A stretch of DNA of 64,000 nt from Sulfolobus sp. A20 (GTDB taxonomy: Archaea; Thermoproteota; Thermoprotei_A; Sulfolobales; Sulfolobaceae), in NCBI RefSeq assembly GCF_001719125.1, contig NZ_CP017006.1:1736001-1800000 (forward strand), written 5' to 3'. The translations under genes were made by a program, and so were the position numbers. Shown here piece by piece: positions 26,285-36,693 of the stretch (positions are counted from its first letter, which is position 1; every line of letters begins with the position of its first letter). The notes beneath the pieces are model-generated. The model saw only the letters and a list, made by a program, of their open reading frames with translations. It ran no database searches and was not told where the DNA came from.

Positions 26285-27078
26285 GTGGAAAATTATATTC
26301 TTTCCTATACCTTAGAGGATTTAGAGTATGGGTTTCATACAGAACTCAAACTGTCCTAACGGTATTAGGCTGGGTTCTGCCAGTGTTTACTTATTATTTT
26401 GTAGGAACTTCTTTAGGAAATAGATTAGTTACTGAAATAGGAGTTAAAGATTATACAGCATTCTTTACGGTAGGCTTAGCTTTTCAAGGCTATGTATCGT
26501 CTGTAATTTCTACGATAAGCCAGAGACTGAGAAATGAACAACTTTATGGAACTATAGAGTATTATGTAATTTCTAGAACTGGAACCATTGGTTTTCTATT
26601 ATATTCTGCTTTATGGGGATTAGTATTAAATACCGTTAATGCTGTCGTAATACTCGCAATAGGATACGCTTTAGGAGCTGATTACCACATTAATATTTTA
26701 AGCACTCTATTAATACTTGTTCTACTACTTATATCTACTCTAGGAATAGGAATGCTCGCGGGAGCTGTAACCATGATAACCAAACAAGGTAATCCCATTT
26801 CACTATTCTTTAACACTTTCACTAACTTACTAGCAGGAACAGTATTTCCTATTACTGTTCTACCAATATACATTAGATACATTAGTTATGCGATACCATT
26901 AACGTGGGCACTACAGGGATTAAGAGAGTCTACACTTGAAGGACTGTCGATTTCAAAATTAGGGAATACAATTATAATCTTGATAATTTTTGATTTGATT
27001 TTAATCCCCTTAGGAGTATTATCATATAATTATGCGTTTAAAAAAGCTAGGGAGAAAGGAAGTCTTAGTGAATATTAA
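26275..27078 (+). CDS. ABC-2 type exporter membrane subunit
   Basis: 267 residues with about six membrane helices and the ABC-2 C-terminal pattern ('[20 protein letters not shown]' followed by '[12 protein letters not shown]'). It overlaps the ATPase gene and uses its own ATG. It would form the exporter pore as a homodimer. Sequence does not reveal the cargo. Confidence 0.9.
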   Translation: MGISGKLYSFLYLRGFRVWVSYRTQTVLTVLGWVLPVFTYYFVGTSLGNRLVTEIGVKDYTAFFTVGLAFQGYVSSVISTISQRLRNEQLYGTIEYYVISRTGTIGFLLYSALWGLVLNTVNAVVILAIGYALGADYHINILSTLLILVLLLISTLGIGMLAGAVTMITKQGNPISLFFNTFTNLLAGTVFPITVLPIYIRYISYAIPLTWALQGLRESTLEGLSISKLGNTIIILIIFDLILIPLGVLSYNYAFKKAREKGSLSEY

Positions 27079-27189
27079 AGAATATTATATTATACAAATG
27101 TAGATTTGGATGTATAATTAAACGTTGTTTCTACATATAGATTTTTAAACCATCCATCCAAAATTTACTAATAAGCGGGGCAATAAGAC

Positions 27190-27531
27190 ATGATGTCTGA
27201 TACTGAACTTGAAGATCACATCATAAAAATTGCAAGAACATTAAATATATTTAATTTTAGGGCATATAATATCAGCATAGTTTCGGACTATCAAAAATTC
27301 CTAGAATTAATCCTTCCAAAGAATGTGACAAACATATTAGTGGTATTACCTTTAGATGGGAACCGTTTAGTCAATCAGATTAAGGAGGCAATAAGTAAAG
27401 TTAGACCTGCCTCATCACTCACCATTATGTACAGTAAAAACATTAATCAAAAAATGTACATAGGATACTGCTCTTCTACTGATAAAGTAACTAAACAGAA
27501 TTTAGATAGTTTAACTGAATCTACTAGATAA
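27190..27531 (+). CDS. Hypothetical protein, 113 aa
   Basis: No family recognised. It is soluble, with alternating helix and strand sequence. The stretch 'NVTNILVVLPLDGNRLVNQIKEA' suggests a Rossmann-like or alpha/beta fold. Two starts (ATG 27190 and 27193) are adjacent. It stands alone 111 bases after the exporter operon and has its own AT-rich promoter. Confidence 0.6.
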   Translation: MMSDTELEDHIIKIARTLNIFNFRAYNISIVSDYQKFLELILPKNVTNILVVLPLDGNRLVNQIKEAISKVRPASSLTIMYSKNINQKMYIGYCSSTDKVTKQNLDSLTESTR

Positions 27532-27831
27532 AATATTTTAATTAATAAATACCTAATGCTTCTATAGTTAAAAACTCATCTAAATCTATACTTTCTCTAT
27601 ATAACATCTTACATCACATTAACTATTACTCTCATATACTTATAAATAATTGCAATACTAAGTACTAGACAACTGTCTAATAAATTTGAACAGAGAATGT
27701 GAGTAAACTTAGTACTACAATAAAATTACTTACAATCATTTGCATAATTGTAATTGGAATATTTTTCCCATAATGATCTACTCTGCGCCCTAAAGGGCTA
27801 TGTCTAAAGTGTTACTACCCTTCAAGAGTTA
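27532..27831. other. Intergenic region, no gene seen
   Basis: AT-rich, stops in all frames. The only structure is the small GC-rich hairpin at 27787-27798 beside the TnpB remnant. Confidence 0.5.
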
Positions 27832-28012
27832 CTATGTTATAGAGATAAAGTAAAGAGCCTTGTTGGACGTGTTAATGACATTATCTATTCCCAGTTCCAT
27901 AATATTTAAAGCACAATTAACGTCTAAACGCAGTTTATGACTTTAAGAGTAGTTTACAATAGGCCTTCTCTTAACTTTAACATTATGAAAAGCACAGATG
28001 AAAGTATTATTT
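27832..28012 (-). pseudogene. TnpB C-terminal remnant
   Basis: Minus-strand reading gives 'CAFHNVKVKRRPIVNYS', a stop, and then 'SHKLRLDVNCALNIMELGI', which matches the zinc-ribbon/RuvC-III end of IS605-family TnpB with a deletion between the two pieces. The reading frame ends at 27832. A small hairpin (GCCC-TAAA-GGGC, 27787-27798) lies downstream and could be a leftover of the element's right end. Nothing intact remains. Confidence 0.7.
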
Positions 28013-28172
28013 TTAATTGTCAAGTATGTCTAGGTTTAGGAAAACAAATCGCTTAGCTTAGAAATGATTAAGCTAACCATTAAATCGATTATAATTTGTA
28101 GATTCATAAACTCGGTAAAAATATAAATAATCATTTTAGCTCATTATAAAAATATTTAATAAAAAATCCTTA

Positions 28173-28742
28173 TTATTTTTCACAAATATCATATGCCTCT
28201 TTTATCAATTGCTCCGCTAAGCTTTTATCCACTTTAGCAGAGTACCTATACTTCTCATGAACTACATGCACTTCCATGTCTGTACTCTTTTCGCCTTGTA
28301 AGTCAAAAGTTAAATACTGAACTGTTGAAAATTCTCTTCCCTGCTCCCTTCCTCCCTCAGGGTCTCCTTGAATTAATTTGGTTCCTACTTTTAAGAAGAC
28401 CGAATTATATATCCCCTTGAGGTTATCATAAACCCAATCTAAATCCTTAAAATCATGAGCGTAAATGTACAGAGATGCCTTTATCTTTCCATCACATGGT
28501 AATAGCGTAGAGTAGATTTTAATCTCCTCTAAGATATCTTCCTTTCTATCCTTTTTGTCTAGATAAACCATTTCTTGAATCTGATGTAGAATGGTATCCT
28601 TATTCTCAAATAATAAAGATAATCTATCTCCTAACTCTATCCTTCTCTTGTTCTTAACTTCTACAATTCTTCTTATCCTATCTAATCTGACCTTTTCATA
28701 AGTCTGCCATGGTAAAATTTCATCTAAAGTTATTTTAACCAT
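28173..28742 (-). CDS. DUF3501 protein
   Basis: 189 residues, family DUF3501. It is soluble, with a charged N-terminal half ('DEILPWQTYEKVRLDRIRRIVE') and a conserved C-terminal core. It overlaps the upstream Fe-S protein gene by 8 bases. DUF3501, a CCG-domain Fe-S protein and rubrerythrin are a known recurring trio in aerobic bacteria and archaea, suggesting a joint role in peroxide or redox stress. The molecular role of DUF3501 is not established. Confidence 0.85.
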   Translation of the reverse strand: MVKITLDEILPWQTYEKVRLDRIRRIVEVKNKRRIELGDRLSLLFENKDTILHQIQEMVYLDKKDRKEDILEEIKIYSTLLPCDGKIKASLYIYAHDFKDLDWVYDNLKGIYNSVFLKVGTKLIQGDPEGGREQGREFSTVQYLTFDLQGEKSTDMEVHVVHEKYRYSAKVDKSLAEQLIKEAYDICEK

Positions 28743-29922
28743 TTTTCATCGCCTCTTTTAAGATTTGAATTGGATGTAAAGGCTTCTTATTCGAAGCTTT
28801 TTCTATTTGAAGTCCAGCTAACGGACATTCCGTTGAAAAAACATTCGCACTACTCTGTTTAAATGATTCCATCATTTTACTTCCAACTCTCTTAGCTGTA
28901 TCATAGTTCCTTAAACCCCACCCACCATCAATACCAGAACAACCCTTATCGGATATTTCGACTTTAGCTCCCATTTGTCTTAATAGTCTTACACCAGGAT
29001 AACCTAGCTGTAAATATCTTAGATGGCATGGAGGATGATAGTAAACAGACTTCTCGAATTTTCCCTTTAGGTCTATTTTACCATCATTTTTGAGCTTTAA
29101 TAAGTATTCCAAAGCATCATAAACTTTGGGAACTTTTTGGTCTAATACCCTTTCATATTCCTTAATCATCAAAGTACACGTAGGAATAGGAGATACTATA
29201 TCATAACCTTGTTCTATAAGCTGCCTAATAAGAGAAAGGTTATATTCAGCGTTTTTCTTTAATCTATCTATATCTCCAGAGTCTAGCATAGGTGCTCCGC
29301 AACACAAAAATCTGGGTATTACAACTTCTATACCTAAACTATTATAAACTTCAATTATATCTTCTCCTATTTCAGTAAAGAAATTTTCGACTAGACATGT
29401 TGGAAATAATGCTACTTTTGCTTTGGGATTATCAATTTTCTTGGGTTTTACCTTTTCTCTTAAACCCTTTTCTGCAACCGGTAATGTAGGTGCCTCTCTA
29501 TGAATTCCTAAGAGCTCTTTACTTTTCTCCATAATATTTTTAGCTAACGGTCTAGCTAAAGCAACCCCATCTAACATTTCAAAAAGAAAGTCTCTGAGAG
29601 TTAACCCTCTCTTTTTCTTGTAGTATAGCCAGCTCCACTCCATTAAGCTGGGGAAATCCATGCTAAACTCATGGGGAGGAGTGTAAGGACAATTGACATA
29701 ACACATCTTACAATGGAAACACTTAGATGCTACATCAAAGAGATCATCTAATGTTAAGTTTTTAGGTTGTTTCTTATCAGTGTATTCAAATAACGTAGGA
29801 AATGCGTCACAATAATTAAAACACCTTCTACAGCCGTGACATATACTAGCTTGTCTTATAAACTCAGATAATAACTTATTCGAGTCAAAAAAAGAAGGAT
29901 TACTTGGATTTAAAGAATACAT
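28735..29922 (-). CDS. Fe-S oxidoreductase with two CCG domains (GlpC/HdrD-like)
   Basis: 395 residues. Two 4Fe-4S motifs near the N terminus (CHGCRRCFNYC at 28-38 and CFHCKMCYVNC near 72-83) are followed by two cysteine-rich CCG domains ('LCCGAP', 'CSGIDGGW', 'STECPLAG'). Proteins of this build pass electrons to a disulfide or quinone. The gene starts at ATG overlapping the rubrerythrin stop (TAATG) and is followed by DUF3501. It is likely the reductase of the neighbouring rubrerythrin (inference). Confidence 0.9.
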   Translation of the reverse strand: MYSLNPSNPSFFDSNKLLSEFIRQASICHGCRRCFNYCDAFPTLFEYTDKKQPKNLTLDDLFDVASKCFHCKMCYVNCPYTPPHEFSMDFPSLMEWSWLYYKKKRGLTLRDFLFEMLDGVALARPLAKNIMEKSKELLGIHREAPTLPVAEKGLREKVKPKKIDNPKAKVALFPTCLVENFFTEIGEDIIEVYNSLGIEVVIPRFLCCGAPMLDSGDIDRLKKNAEYNLSLIRQLIEQGYDIVSPIPTCTLMIKEYERVLDQKVPKVYDALEYLLKLKNDGKIDLKGKFEKSVYYHPPCHLRYLQLGYPGVRLLRQMGAKVEISDKGCSGIDGGWGLRNYDTAKRVGSKMMESFKQSSANVFSTECPLAGLQIEKASNKKPLHPIQILKEAMKNG

Positions 29923-30356
29923 TATTTGCCTCCCTTTAACATATTAAGGGCGTTCGTGAACTTCTCTGCGTGACTCTTTTCTGCTCTAGCTAATGTCTCA
30001 AACCACTCTGCAACCTCATTAAATCCTTCCTCTCTCGCTACTTTAGCATAGCCTGGATACATTTGGGTCCATTCATAAGTCTCTCCAGCTATAGCAGACT
30101 CTAACATTTGCTCTAAAGTTCCTATTGGTTTATCAGTTGCTGGATCTCCTATTCCTCCTTGTCTTATGAAGTCTAAGTGCCCAAAAGCGTGAGCGGTTTC
30201 TCCTTCAGCTATGCTTCTCAACAATCCCGCTAATTCGGGATATCCTTCTTCATCAGCTCTTTTTGCAAAATATAAGTATCTTCTATTTGCCATTGCTTCT
30301 CCACAGAAAGCATTTTTTAGATTCACGGCAGTTTTGGTTCCTTTAAGCTCTTTCAT
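29922..30356 (-). CDS. Rubrerythrin without rubredoxin domain (sulerythrin type)
   Basis: 144 residues, the length of Sulfolobus sulerythrin. It is a four-helix ferritin-like bundle with the diiron ligands in two ExxH motifs ('EGETAHAFGH' and 'RAEKSHAEKF') plus Glu residues in 'FCGEAMANRRY' and 'AGETYEW'. The C-terminal rubredoxin domain of classical rubrerythrin is absent. It probably reduces hydrogen peroxide with electrons from the neighbouring Fe-S protein. First gene of the trio. Confidence 0.92.
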   Translation of the reverse strand: MKELKGTKTAVNLKNAFCGEAMANRRYLYFAKRADEEGYPELAGLLRSIAEGETAHAFGHLDFIRQGGIGDPATDKPIGTLEQMLESAIAGETYEWTQMYPGYAKVAREEGFNEVAEWFETLARAEKSHAEKFTNALNMLKGGK

Positions 30357-30438
30357 GTTTTCACGCTATAATGAATTAGTATCGATAGTTTTTAAAAGTT
30401 TCTCTCATTACTATATAGAAGTGTTTATTAGAGAAAAA

Positions 30439-30927
30439 CTATTCTAATCTATAAGCCAGCTTAGACTTAGATATAGCTAAGAAAAATACTCCAATAATTA
30501 TTAGAATAGTAGGTATATAGAATCGAGGTTCCGGAGCTAGAAAATACATGAAGTTCGTAAATATTGCTATATAAAACAATATTAATGATAAAACAGTTAA
30601 TACAACACCAGTAGCACAAAACGCTACATTAAATGTATAATACGTGAACACATCCTGCCAATCAACTTTTTGAGAATCTACAACTACACCTAATCCTTTC
30701 ATAAAGACTAATGATTCCTTTTCACCGAATATCGCAAAACCATTCATCTTATTAAATCCCAGCTCTCTTGCCTCTTCATTTCCTCTCTTAAGATTAAAAT
30801 TAATGACCTCAGCTAATTTAGCAGGATTTTCAACATTCCTACTCTCTATTATCTTCCCTTGTTCATCAATCTTAATATGGCCTACATACCCCTTCAGTTT
30901 ATCTATTCCCCTTTTTATACTAACCAT
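30439..30927 (-). CDS. Roadblock/LC7-like protein with two membrane helices (DUF2173-like)
   Basis: 162 residues. The N-terminal 95 residues look like a small roadblock/longin domain ('VGHIKIDEQGKII' strand, 'ELGFNKMNGFAIFGE', 'SLVFMKGLGVVVD'). The C-terminal 60 residues form two membrane helices. The soluble part is clearly paralogous to the product of the upstream gene, which it overlaps. Such proteins regulate small GTPases or act as scaffolds in archaea; none is encoded nearby. Confidence 0.6.
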   Translation of the reverse strand: MVSIKRGIDKLKGYVGHIKIDEQGKIIESRNVENPAKLAEVINFNLKRGNEEARELGFNKMNGFAIFGEKESLVFMKGLGVVVDSQKVDWQDVFTYYTFNVAFCATGVVLTVLSLILFYIAIFTNFMYFLAPEPRFYIPTILIIIGVFFLAISKSKLAYRLE

Positions 30928-31246
30928 TTCTTATCACTACTCCCCTTAATGCATTTTTAATTAACATATCCCAATTTGTAGCCCTTGCGTCAGTAAAAAT
31001 TATGTAACCATCAATGAATACTAATCCTAAATTATCCAAAATCATCGCGAAACCTTTAAGAGGTTCTAGAAATGATAGCTCTTTTGCCTCCTCCTTACCT
31101 ATCCTAATATTCTCAAATATTATACTAACTAACTTATTAAAGTCGATATTAACATCCTCACCATCAATTTTTATAATTTTATCTCCCTCAAGCTTATAAA
31201 CTGCAATAACGCCAGGAATATTAATAATAGGTACCAAATTTCCCAC
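30920..31246 (-). CDS. Roadblock/LC7-like protein, paralogue of its neighbour
   Basis: 108 residues from a GTG. Strand-helix pattern with 'GKEEAKELSFLEPLKGFAMI' and 'LGLVFIDGYIIFTD' parallels residues 45-90 of the next gene. It lacks the membrane helices. The two genes overlap by 8 bases and should be co-expressed, so a soluble/membrane heterodimer is possible. Confidence 0.6.
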   Translation of the reverse strand: MGNLVPIINIPGVIAVYKLEGDKIIKIDGEDVNIDFNKLVSIIFENIRIGKEEAKELSFLEPLKGFAMILDNLGLVFIDGYIIFTDARATNWDMLIKNALRGVVIRNG

Positions 31247-31356
31247 TAATCATTAATATCGCTAATCAAGTTAAAAAATTTTACTCCAAATAATTAAAAA
31301 ATAGCAAGAATCTTACTATGTATTGAATAAAATAAAATTTTATTTAAAAAATTATA

Positions 31357-33606
31357 TTATTTCTTACTTAAAATGACCTTTAAGATCTCTTCTGGTGTAG
31401 TGGGAGTTTTGGTAAATCTCGCTCCAACAGCATCTTCTAACGCACGAATGATAGCCGCAGGACCTACAATTAGCGCAGCTTCGCCAACACCTTTACTACC
31501 TGTCGGATAATTGGATGTATGATACTGTTCAGCAAAGATTGATGTAAACTTGGGAGATTCCACTGCTGTAGGAACATAATAATCAGCATAGCTTACTATT
31601 AACTGACCGTTTTCATTAAGTATAGCTTGTTCATATAAAGCTTGACCGACTGCTTGTACACCTCCCCCGTGGATTTGTGACTCCGCTAAGGCAGGATTAA
31701 TTACTTTCCCTATATCATCATAAGCTCTGTATTCCACTACTCTAGCTATTCCGGTTTCATCTACTTCAACTACAGCTACATGAACACCATATGGAAAAGT
31801 GACGTCATTCTCATAGATCAGTTTTTCTACTAAACCAGGTTCATGACTTCTGTAAGCTAAATTAGCTACATCATCCCAGCTCATCTTCTTACTTGGATCA
31901 CTCCTCAATTTGAATTCTCCTTTTTCGTATTGAACCTCTTGAACATCTACGTTCCAAGTAGACGCAGCTATTCTCTTCATTTTATCTAGTATCTTCTCGG
32001 CAGCTTTTAACGCTGCGGAACCACCTATTGTTACTGATCTTGAGCCATAAGTTCCCATGCTGGCAGGTACTGCATCGGTATCTCCCCAAATAACTCTTAT
32101 CCTTTCGATTGGTATTTGGAAGGCATCAGCTACTAACTGGGCGATTGCAGTTTCAGTACCTTGCCCATGTGGTGTAGTGCCGGTTACTATTAAAACGTCT
32201 CCTCTTTCATCTACTCTGACTTCTGCATACTCCCAAGGACCAAAACTGCACACCTCTAAGTAAAACGCTAATCCTACACCTACCCTGTGTCCTTTTCTCC
32301 TCTCTTCTTCAGCCCATTTCTTCAATTCATAATATTGCAGCCTTTTTACGCCTTCTTTTAATGCTCCAACATAGTCTCCAGAATCATATCTCATTCCAAA
32401 TGGATTTGTATAAGGTAGTTCTGTCACTAGGTTCTTCTCTCTAACAGTAACGTCATCTAAGCCTAATTCGTCTGCTACAGTACTCATTATCCTCTCGATT
32501 ATGTAAGTAGCCTCTGGTCTACTAGCTCCCCTATACATAGTTATAGGTGGAGTATTAGTATATACTGCAACACTCTCTAGACTTAAATTACGTATTTTAT
32601 ATGGTCCAGGTATCATCATTGGTATTATTAATGGCTGTATGCCTGCAGTTACTGTTATGTATGCCCCTAAATCTAAGAGTAGTTTGCCTCTAATACCTAA
32701 TATTGTCCCATCTTTCTTAACTGCGACTTCTCCCTTGAATATATTATGCCTCGCCTCACTAGCTAACATCTCTTCGGTTCTTGTTGCAGTCCACCTAATT
32801 GGCCTCCCGAGAATAATTGATGATGCAACTACAGCTAACTCCTCTGGCATTAAGTGTACCTTACTACCGAAAGCTCCTCCTACATCTGGCATTGAAACTT
32901 TTATCTTACTTTCTGGTATACCAAAGATCCTAGAGAACTCTAAGCGCATGAAGTGAGGAACTTGAGTAGAGTACCATACACTTAACGTTCCTCCTTCATA
33001 TCTAGATATTATACCTCTAGGTTCCATAGGGTTTGGAATTAATCTTTCGTTTATCGCCTCAACATTAACTACCTTATCTGCTTCATTAAATGCCTTTTCT
33101 ACTTCTCCCGCTTTGAACGGTATCTTGTATGAAATATTAGTCTTCAACTCATCATGTACTATGACCTGATCCTTCTCAGCCTCTTCCATTTTAGTTACTG
33201 CCTTAATAGGTTCATAATCCACTACCACTTTATCGATAGCATCTCTAACAGCATATTTATCTTGTCCTATCACAACCGCTACAGGTTCTCCTATATACTT
33301 TACTTTATTTTCTGGGAAAGCTTTTCTTTCAACATATCTAAAAGCTTTAAGGTCAATATACGTAGGCCAGGGTCTTATACCTCCTTTCAATAATGGATTT
33401 ATTTCTTTTGCTGTTAGAACAGCTACAATTCCATTGACTTTTAAGGCATCACTAACATCTATTCTTTTAATATAGGCGTGTGGATATGTACTTCTTACGA
33501 AGCCAGCGTATAATGCTGGTATTCTTATATCATCTACATAATTACTCCTTCCGGTTATGAATTTTTCGTCATATAATCTTTTAACCGATTTTCCGACATA
33601 ACTCAT
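31357..33606 (-). CDS. Molybdenum aldehyde oxidoreductase, large subunit (xanthine dehydrogenase family)
   Basis: 749 residues, a full-length CutA/CoxL-type large subunit. The molybdopterin regions include GGAFGSK (near 244) and [12 protein letters not shown] (near 355), the latter matching aldehyde-oxidase-like rather than CODH form-I (AYRCSFR) sequences. The catalytic Glu is in [13 protein letters not shown] near the C terminus. It oxidises an aldehyde to the acid. In Sulfolobus the comparable enzyme acts on glyceraldehyde in sugar breakdown. Operon order is medium, small, large subunit, with overlaps of 1 and 4 bases. Confidence 0.9.
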   Translation of the reverse strand: MSYVGKSVKRLYDEKFITGRSNYVDDIRIPALYAGFVRSTYPHAYIKRIDVSDALKVNGIVAVLTAKEINPLLKGGIRPWPTYIDLKAFRYVERKAFPENKVKYIGEPVAVVIGQDKYAVRDAIDKVVVDYEPIKAVTKMEEAEKDQVIVHDELKTNISYKIPFKAGEVEKAFNEADKVVNVEAINERLIPNPMEPRGIISRYEGGTLSVWYSTQVPHFMRLEFSRIFGIPESKIKVSMPDVGGAFGSKVHLMPEELAVVASSIILGRPIRWTATRTEEMLASEARHNIFKGEVAVKKDGTILGIRGKLLLDLGAYITVTAGIQPLIIPMMIPGPYKIRNLSLESVAVYTNTPPITMYRGASRPEATYIIERIMSTVADELGLDDVTVREKNLVTELPYTNPFGMRYDSGDYVGALKEGVKRLQYYELKKWAEEERRKGHRVGVGLAFYLEVCSFGPWEYAEVRVDERGDVLIVTGTTPHGQGTETAIAQLVADAFQIPIERIRVIWGDTDAVPASMGTYGSRSVTIGGSAALKAAEKILDKMKRIAASTWNVDVQEVQYEKGEFKLRSDPSKKMSWDDVANLAYRSHEPGLVEKLIYENDVTFPYGVHVAVVEVDETGIARVVEYRAYDDIGKVINPALAESQIHGGGVQAVGQALYEQAILNENGQLIVSYADYYVPTAVESPKFTSIFAEQYHTSNYPTGSKGVGEAALIVGPAAIIRALEDAVGARFTKTPTTPEEILKVILSKK

Positions 33607-34094
33607 GCTCTCAACCTCTTGGACGCATCTATTACCGCCCTAATTATATTTTGATAACCGGTACATCTGCAAATATTCCCATGTAAACCATCCCTTATTT
33701 CTTCTTCCGATGGATTAGGATTTTGCTTTAGTAAAAAGTATGTTTGCATTATCATTCCAGAAGTACAGAAACCACATTGTAAAGCAAAATTATCTCTGAA
33801 TGCTTCTTGAATTGGATGTAATTTAGAATCGACTGATAAGCCTTCAATAGTAGTGATTTCAGAACCATCAGCCTGGACAGCAAAAATTGTGCAAGATTTA
33901 ACTGACTTACCATCAAGTAATACTGTACAAGCCCCACAAGTAGTAGTATCACATCCAACCTTTGTTCCGGTTAGACCTAGCTCATCCCTAATGAAGTCCA
34001 CTAACAACATCCTAGGACTAACATACCTTTCATACCAAACCCCATTAACCTTAACTCTAACCTTAACTTTGTCTCCCTTGTTAACGACTTGCAT
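33603..34094 (-). CDS. Aldehyde oxidoreductase small subunit, two 2Fe-2S clusters
   Basis: 163 residues. The plant-ferredoxin-like cluster has [15 protein letters not shown] and the helical-domain cluster has CGFCTSGM and CRCTGYQNI. This is the complete set for the xanthine dehydrogenase family. It passes electrons from the molybdenum centre to the FAD subunit. It is encoded between the medium and large subunits. Confidence 0.94.
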   Translation of the reverse strand: MQVVNKGDKVKVRVKVNGVWYERYVSPRMLLVDFIRDELGLTGTKVGCDTTTCGACTVLLDGKSVKSCTIFAVQADGSEITTIEGLSVDSKLHPIQEAFRDNFALQCGFCTSGMIMQTYFLLKQNPNPSEEEIRDGLHGNICRCTGYQNIIRAVIDASKRLRA

Positions 34095-34942
34095 CAGCCC
34101 ATCACCTCCTTTAAAGCCTTTCTAGTTATAACCTTCATAACTTCCTTCCTATACCACGAACTCCCTCTAGTATCAGAGGGGGGATTAACTTGACTAGAAA
34201 CCTTACTTACTATGTCCTCTATTAAAGAATCATCTAATGACTTACCTATTGCACCTTTTTCTACTTCTATTGGCCTAAACGGTTTATCGGAAACTCCAGC
34301 ATACGCTAATCTAATATCCTCTATATCCCTTCCTTTCATTTTGATTGCTAAAGCTAAAGATACCAATGCATAGTCTCCAGCCCTTCTCACAACTTTCTTG
34401 TAAGTCGTATAATAACCCTCTAAATTAGGTAATACTATTTCTGTTATCAGTTCTCCCTTCTTTACATCAGTAGTGAAAGCTCCCTTAAAGAAATCTAAAG
34501 CCTTAACTGACCTACTACCAGAAGAAGATGTGAGGACTATTTCAGCGTCTAGAGCTGTTAAAACAGTAGGAACGTCTGAAGAAGGATCAGCGTTTCCTAC
34601 ACTACCTCCTATAGTTCCTAAATTCCTCACTTGCATATCTCCAACTAATCTAACTGCCTGATATAAGAGAGGAACGTTTATCTTTATAGTATCATTCTTA
34701 AGTACTTCATAGTATCTGGTTAAGGCTCCAATTTTAGTTGAATTAAAACCACTTCTAACGTAACTAAGGTCTTTAATTGGGTTCAGATCAACTATGTAAT
34801 TAGGTGAAATTACACGAAGTTTTAACATGGGTATTAAACTTTGACCGCCAGCTAAGGGTCTGGCATCGTCTTGCGAATCCAAAAATTTTGTTGCCTCATC
34901 CACACTATTTACACGCACATATGTAAAATCTGGTGGGTACAC
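34094..34942 (-). CDS. Aldehyde oxidoreductase medium subunit (FAD binding)
   Basis: 282 residues with the FAD-binding signatures [12 protein letters not shown] (near 31) and [14 protein letters not shown] (near 108), then a CO-dehydrogenase flavoprotein C-terminal domain. First gene of the operon. The ATG lies about 27 bases from a good TATA box (forward 34964-34974), so the message is leaderless. Confidence 0.93.
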   Translation of the reverse strand: MYPPDFTYVRVNSVDEATKFLDSQDDARPLAGGQSLIPMLKLRVISPNYIVDLNPIKDLSYVRSGFNSTKIGALTRYYEVLKNDTIKINVPLLYQAVRLVGDMQVRNLGTIGGSVGNADPSSDVPTVLTALDAEIVLTSSSGSRSVKALDFFKGAFTTDVKKGELITEIVLPNLEGYYTTYKKVVRRAGDYALVSLALAIKMKGRDIEDIRLAYAGVSDKPFRPIEVEKGAIGKSLDDSLIEDIVSKVSSQVNPPSDTRGSSWYRKEVMKVITRKALKEVMG

Positions 34943-34963
34943 ATGTTAGATATGCGTGTTGAG

Positions 34964-34974
34964 TATTTATTTTA
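34964..34974 (-). promoter_or_regulatory. TATA box of the aldehyde oxidoreductase operon
   Basis: Reads taaaataaata on the minus strand, centred 27 bases before the ATG at 34942, fitting a leaderless start. Confidence 0.6.
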
Positions 34975-35035
34975 TCGAGTTAAAAGTGTTTAATTAAAGT
35001 AAAATTTGAGTAAATTCTTTTTCTCCCAATATGAA

Positions 35036-35049
35036 TTCTTAATTAAGAA
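35036..35049. promoter_or_regulatory. 14-bp perfect palindrome upstream of the aldehyde oxidoreductase operon
   Basis: TTCTTAATTAAGAA, fully symmetric, about 70 bases upstream of the TATA box and downstream of the SelD-like stop. It could be an activator site or part of a terminator. Its AT-only core means chance is also plausible. Confidence 0.35.
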
Positions 35050-35155
35050 GTTCAACTTTAATAAGTACTCTATCAAAAATTTTTCAATAAACATACTTTG
35101 TCGAGTAAGTAAGTATAAATATGTTAAATAAGAAATATTTAGAACTAGAAATATT

Positions 35156-36550
35156 TCATCTTATCTTGAATTGTCTCAATACATTATTCCTATGAATAAA
35201 TTTAGTAATGGTTGATGGTACAATCACGTTTCCCTCTCCTTTTCCAATAACTTTACCAATAATGTAGGGTTCGTAGCCTTTAGACTTCAACTCATCATAT
35301 AAATCTTCTATTACTTTTTTATGAGCAAAGATTACTATAGCACCATTAGTGCCAGCAGTTGAATTTGGAATAATGAAGTTCTCAGTTGCGAATTCATGAA
35401 TATCAGGATCTAAGACGGGAATTTCAGTTAATTCTACATCTACTTGAGCCTTTTGGGCGAATTCCTTTATAACAAATAACCCTGGTCCAGTAACGTCGGT
35501 AGTCATAGCTATATGAGACTCTTCTTCAAAAGGATGCCCAAAATTAGGTAAGTATTCGTAAATGATTTTAGCCACTTCAATGTTGGGAACTCTCATGAAG
35601 TTTATGGCTTTCTTTTTAACCTCTTCAACCCTACTTATTGTTATTCCCTTCTCTTCTAGGTTTTCTATCAGCTCTGGTACCGTAAGTAGCCACATATAAA
35701 CGTTAATTGGAGTTAACTCTCCCACTGGTCTAGTAACTAATATTTCCATCTTCTCATTAACCTTGTTATAGAATGTTGGCAGTTCATGATCCGATTTCCC
35801 TATAGTCGTAGCTCCTATCATTAATGTCTTAGTACTGGGTTGTATATCATCTAATAATTCGATGGAATATTTCCTAGAATAATTAATAAAATTGTTGAGT
35901 AACTGGGTCTTTAACTCATCGATTGGAGCATCAGCTACTGGAATCATCTTCAAATCTTGAAATACACCTTTCGTAAATAAGTCATTAAACGAATTAGACA
36001 CTCCCACATCGACTTGCATTTGTGAACCTGGATCATCTAAGGGATCGACAATTTGAATTGTATCATTATTAGCAACCGTGTATGATTTCTCTTTTTCTCC
36101 ATCAAGTCTGAATAAATCTAGTACAGCAACTTCTCCTTTAGGATTAGTAGTTACAATTGAGTGCCCTTTTCCTATAGTTAATTTCCTAGAGGTTTTGATT
36201 GAAGTATAGACTCTTATTAAGAAATCAGCGAATTTCTCTGGACTTCCTGCAGTTTCTTGGTTTACTTGAATTAAGCTTATTGCTCTGTCGGCATCAAATT
36301 CTCCAGAATTTATCACTCTTTTTACTGTGATATTTTTTCTTGTTACAAAAATATCGGCATCTTCTCTTGGTAATATTTCAATATTTCTTTTAGCCAACTC
36401 TGAATTGATTTTCCCTAAAGCCGGATAGACTGTATCTATTAAGTCAACTTTAACTGCACAACCAGTTGCTAGAGATAAAGGGTTCAATCCCATTTTTTTA
36501 TACTTTTCTAGGTTCTCTCTAAACTTATCAATTAATTTATCAATAGACAT
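35156..36550 (-). CDS. SelD-like / AIR-synthase-related protein
   Basis: 464 residues from the ATG at 36550 (an in-frame TTG precedes it). The N terminus has '[11 protein letters not shown]', matching the selenophosphate-synthetase motif GxGCxCK with the first Cys and the Lys kept and the second Cys replaced by Val. Downstream are an AIR-synthase-like N domain and a C-terminal domain ('[15 protein letters not shown]'). ATP-dependent phosphoryl transfer is likely, but Sulfolobales do not make selenocysteine, so the substrate is probably not selenide. The sulfur-relay genes beside it suggest a sulfur compound (inference). Confidence 0.75.
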   Translation of the reverse strand: MSIDKLIDKFRENLEKYKKMGLNPLSLATGCAVKVDLIDTVYPALGKINSELAKRNIEILPREDADIFVTRKNITVKRVINSGEFDADRAISLIQVNQETAGSPEKFADFLIRVYTSIKTSRKLTIGKGHSIVTTNPKGEVAVLDLFRLDGEKEKSYTVANNDTIQIVDPLDDPGSQMQVDVGVSNSFNDLFTKGVFQDLKMIPVADAPIDELKTQLLNNFINYSRKYSIELLDDIQPSTKTLMIGATTIGKSDHELPTFYNKVNEKMEILVTRPVGELTPINVYMWLLTVPELIENLEEKGITISRVEEVKKKAINFMRVPNIEVAKIIYEYLPNFGHPFEEESHIAMTTDVTGPGLFVIKEFAQKAQVDVELTEIPVLDPDIHEFATENFIIPNSTAGTNGAIVIFAHKKVIEDLYDELKSKGYEPYIIGKVIGKGEGNVIVPSTITKFIHRNNVLRQFKIR

Positions 36551-36693
36551 CAAGTACTAGTTTATCTTTAACGGGGTTAAAAACTTTCCCGATAAATTTT
36601 TAACAGATATCATATCTATTATTATAAATAAAAATAGTTTAGAAAACACAAAATTCCGACATACTTATATTCTTGATGTGTAAGGCATAGATT

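Noticed and set aside
33853-34125. Plus-strand 90-codon frame opposite the 2Fe-2S subunit
   Set aside because: Shadow of the well-supported minus-strand gene; low-complexity Thr/Leu/Ser end.
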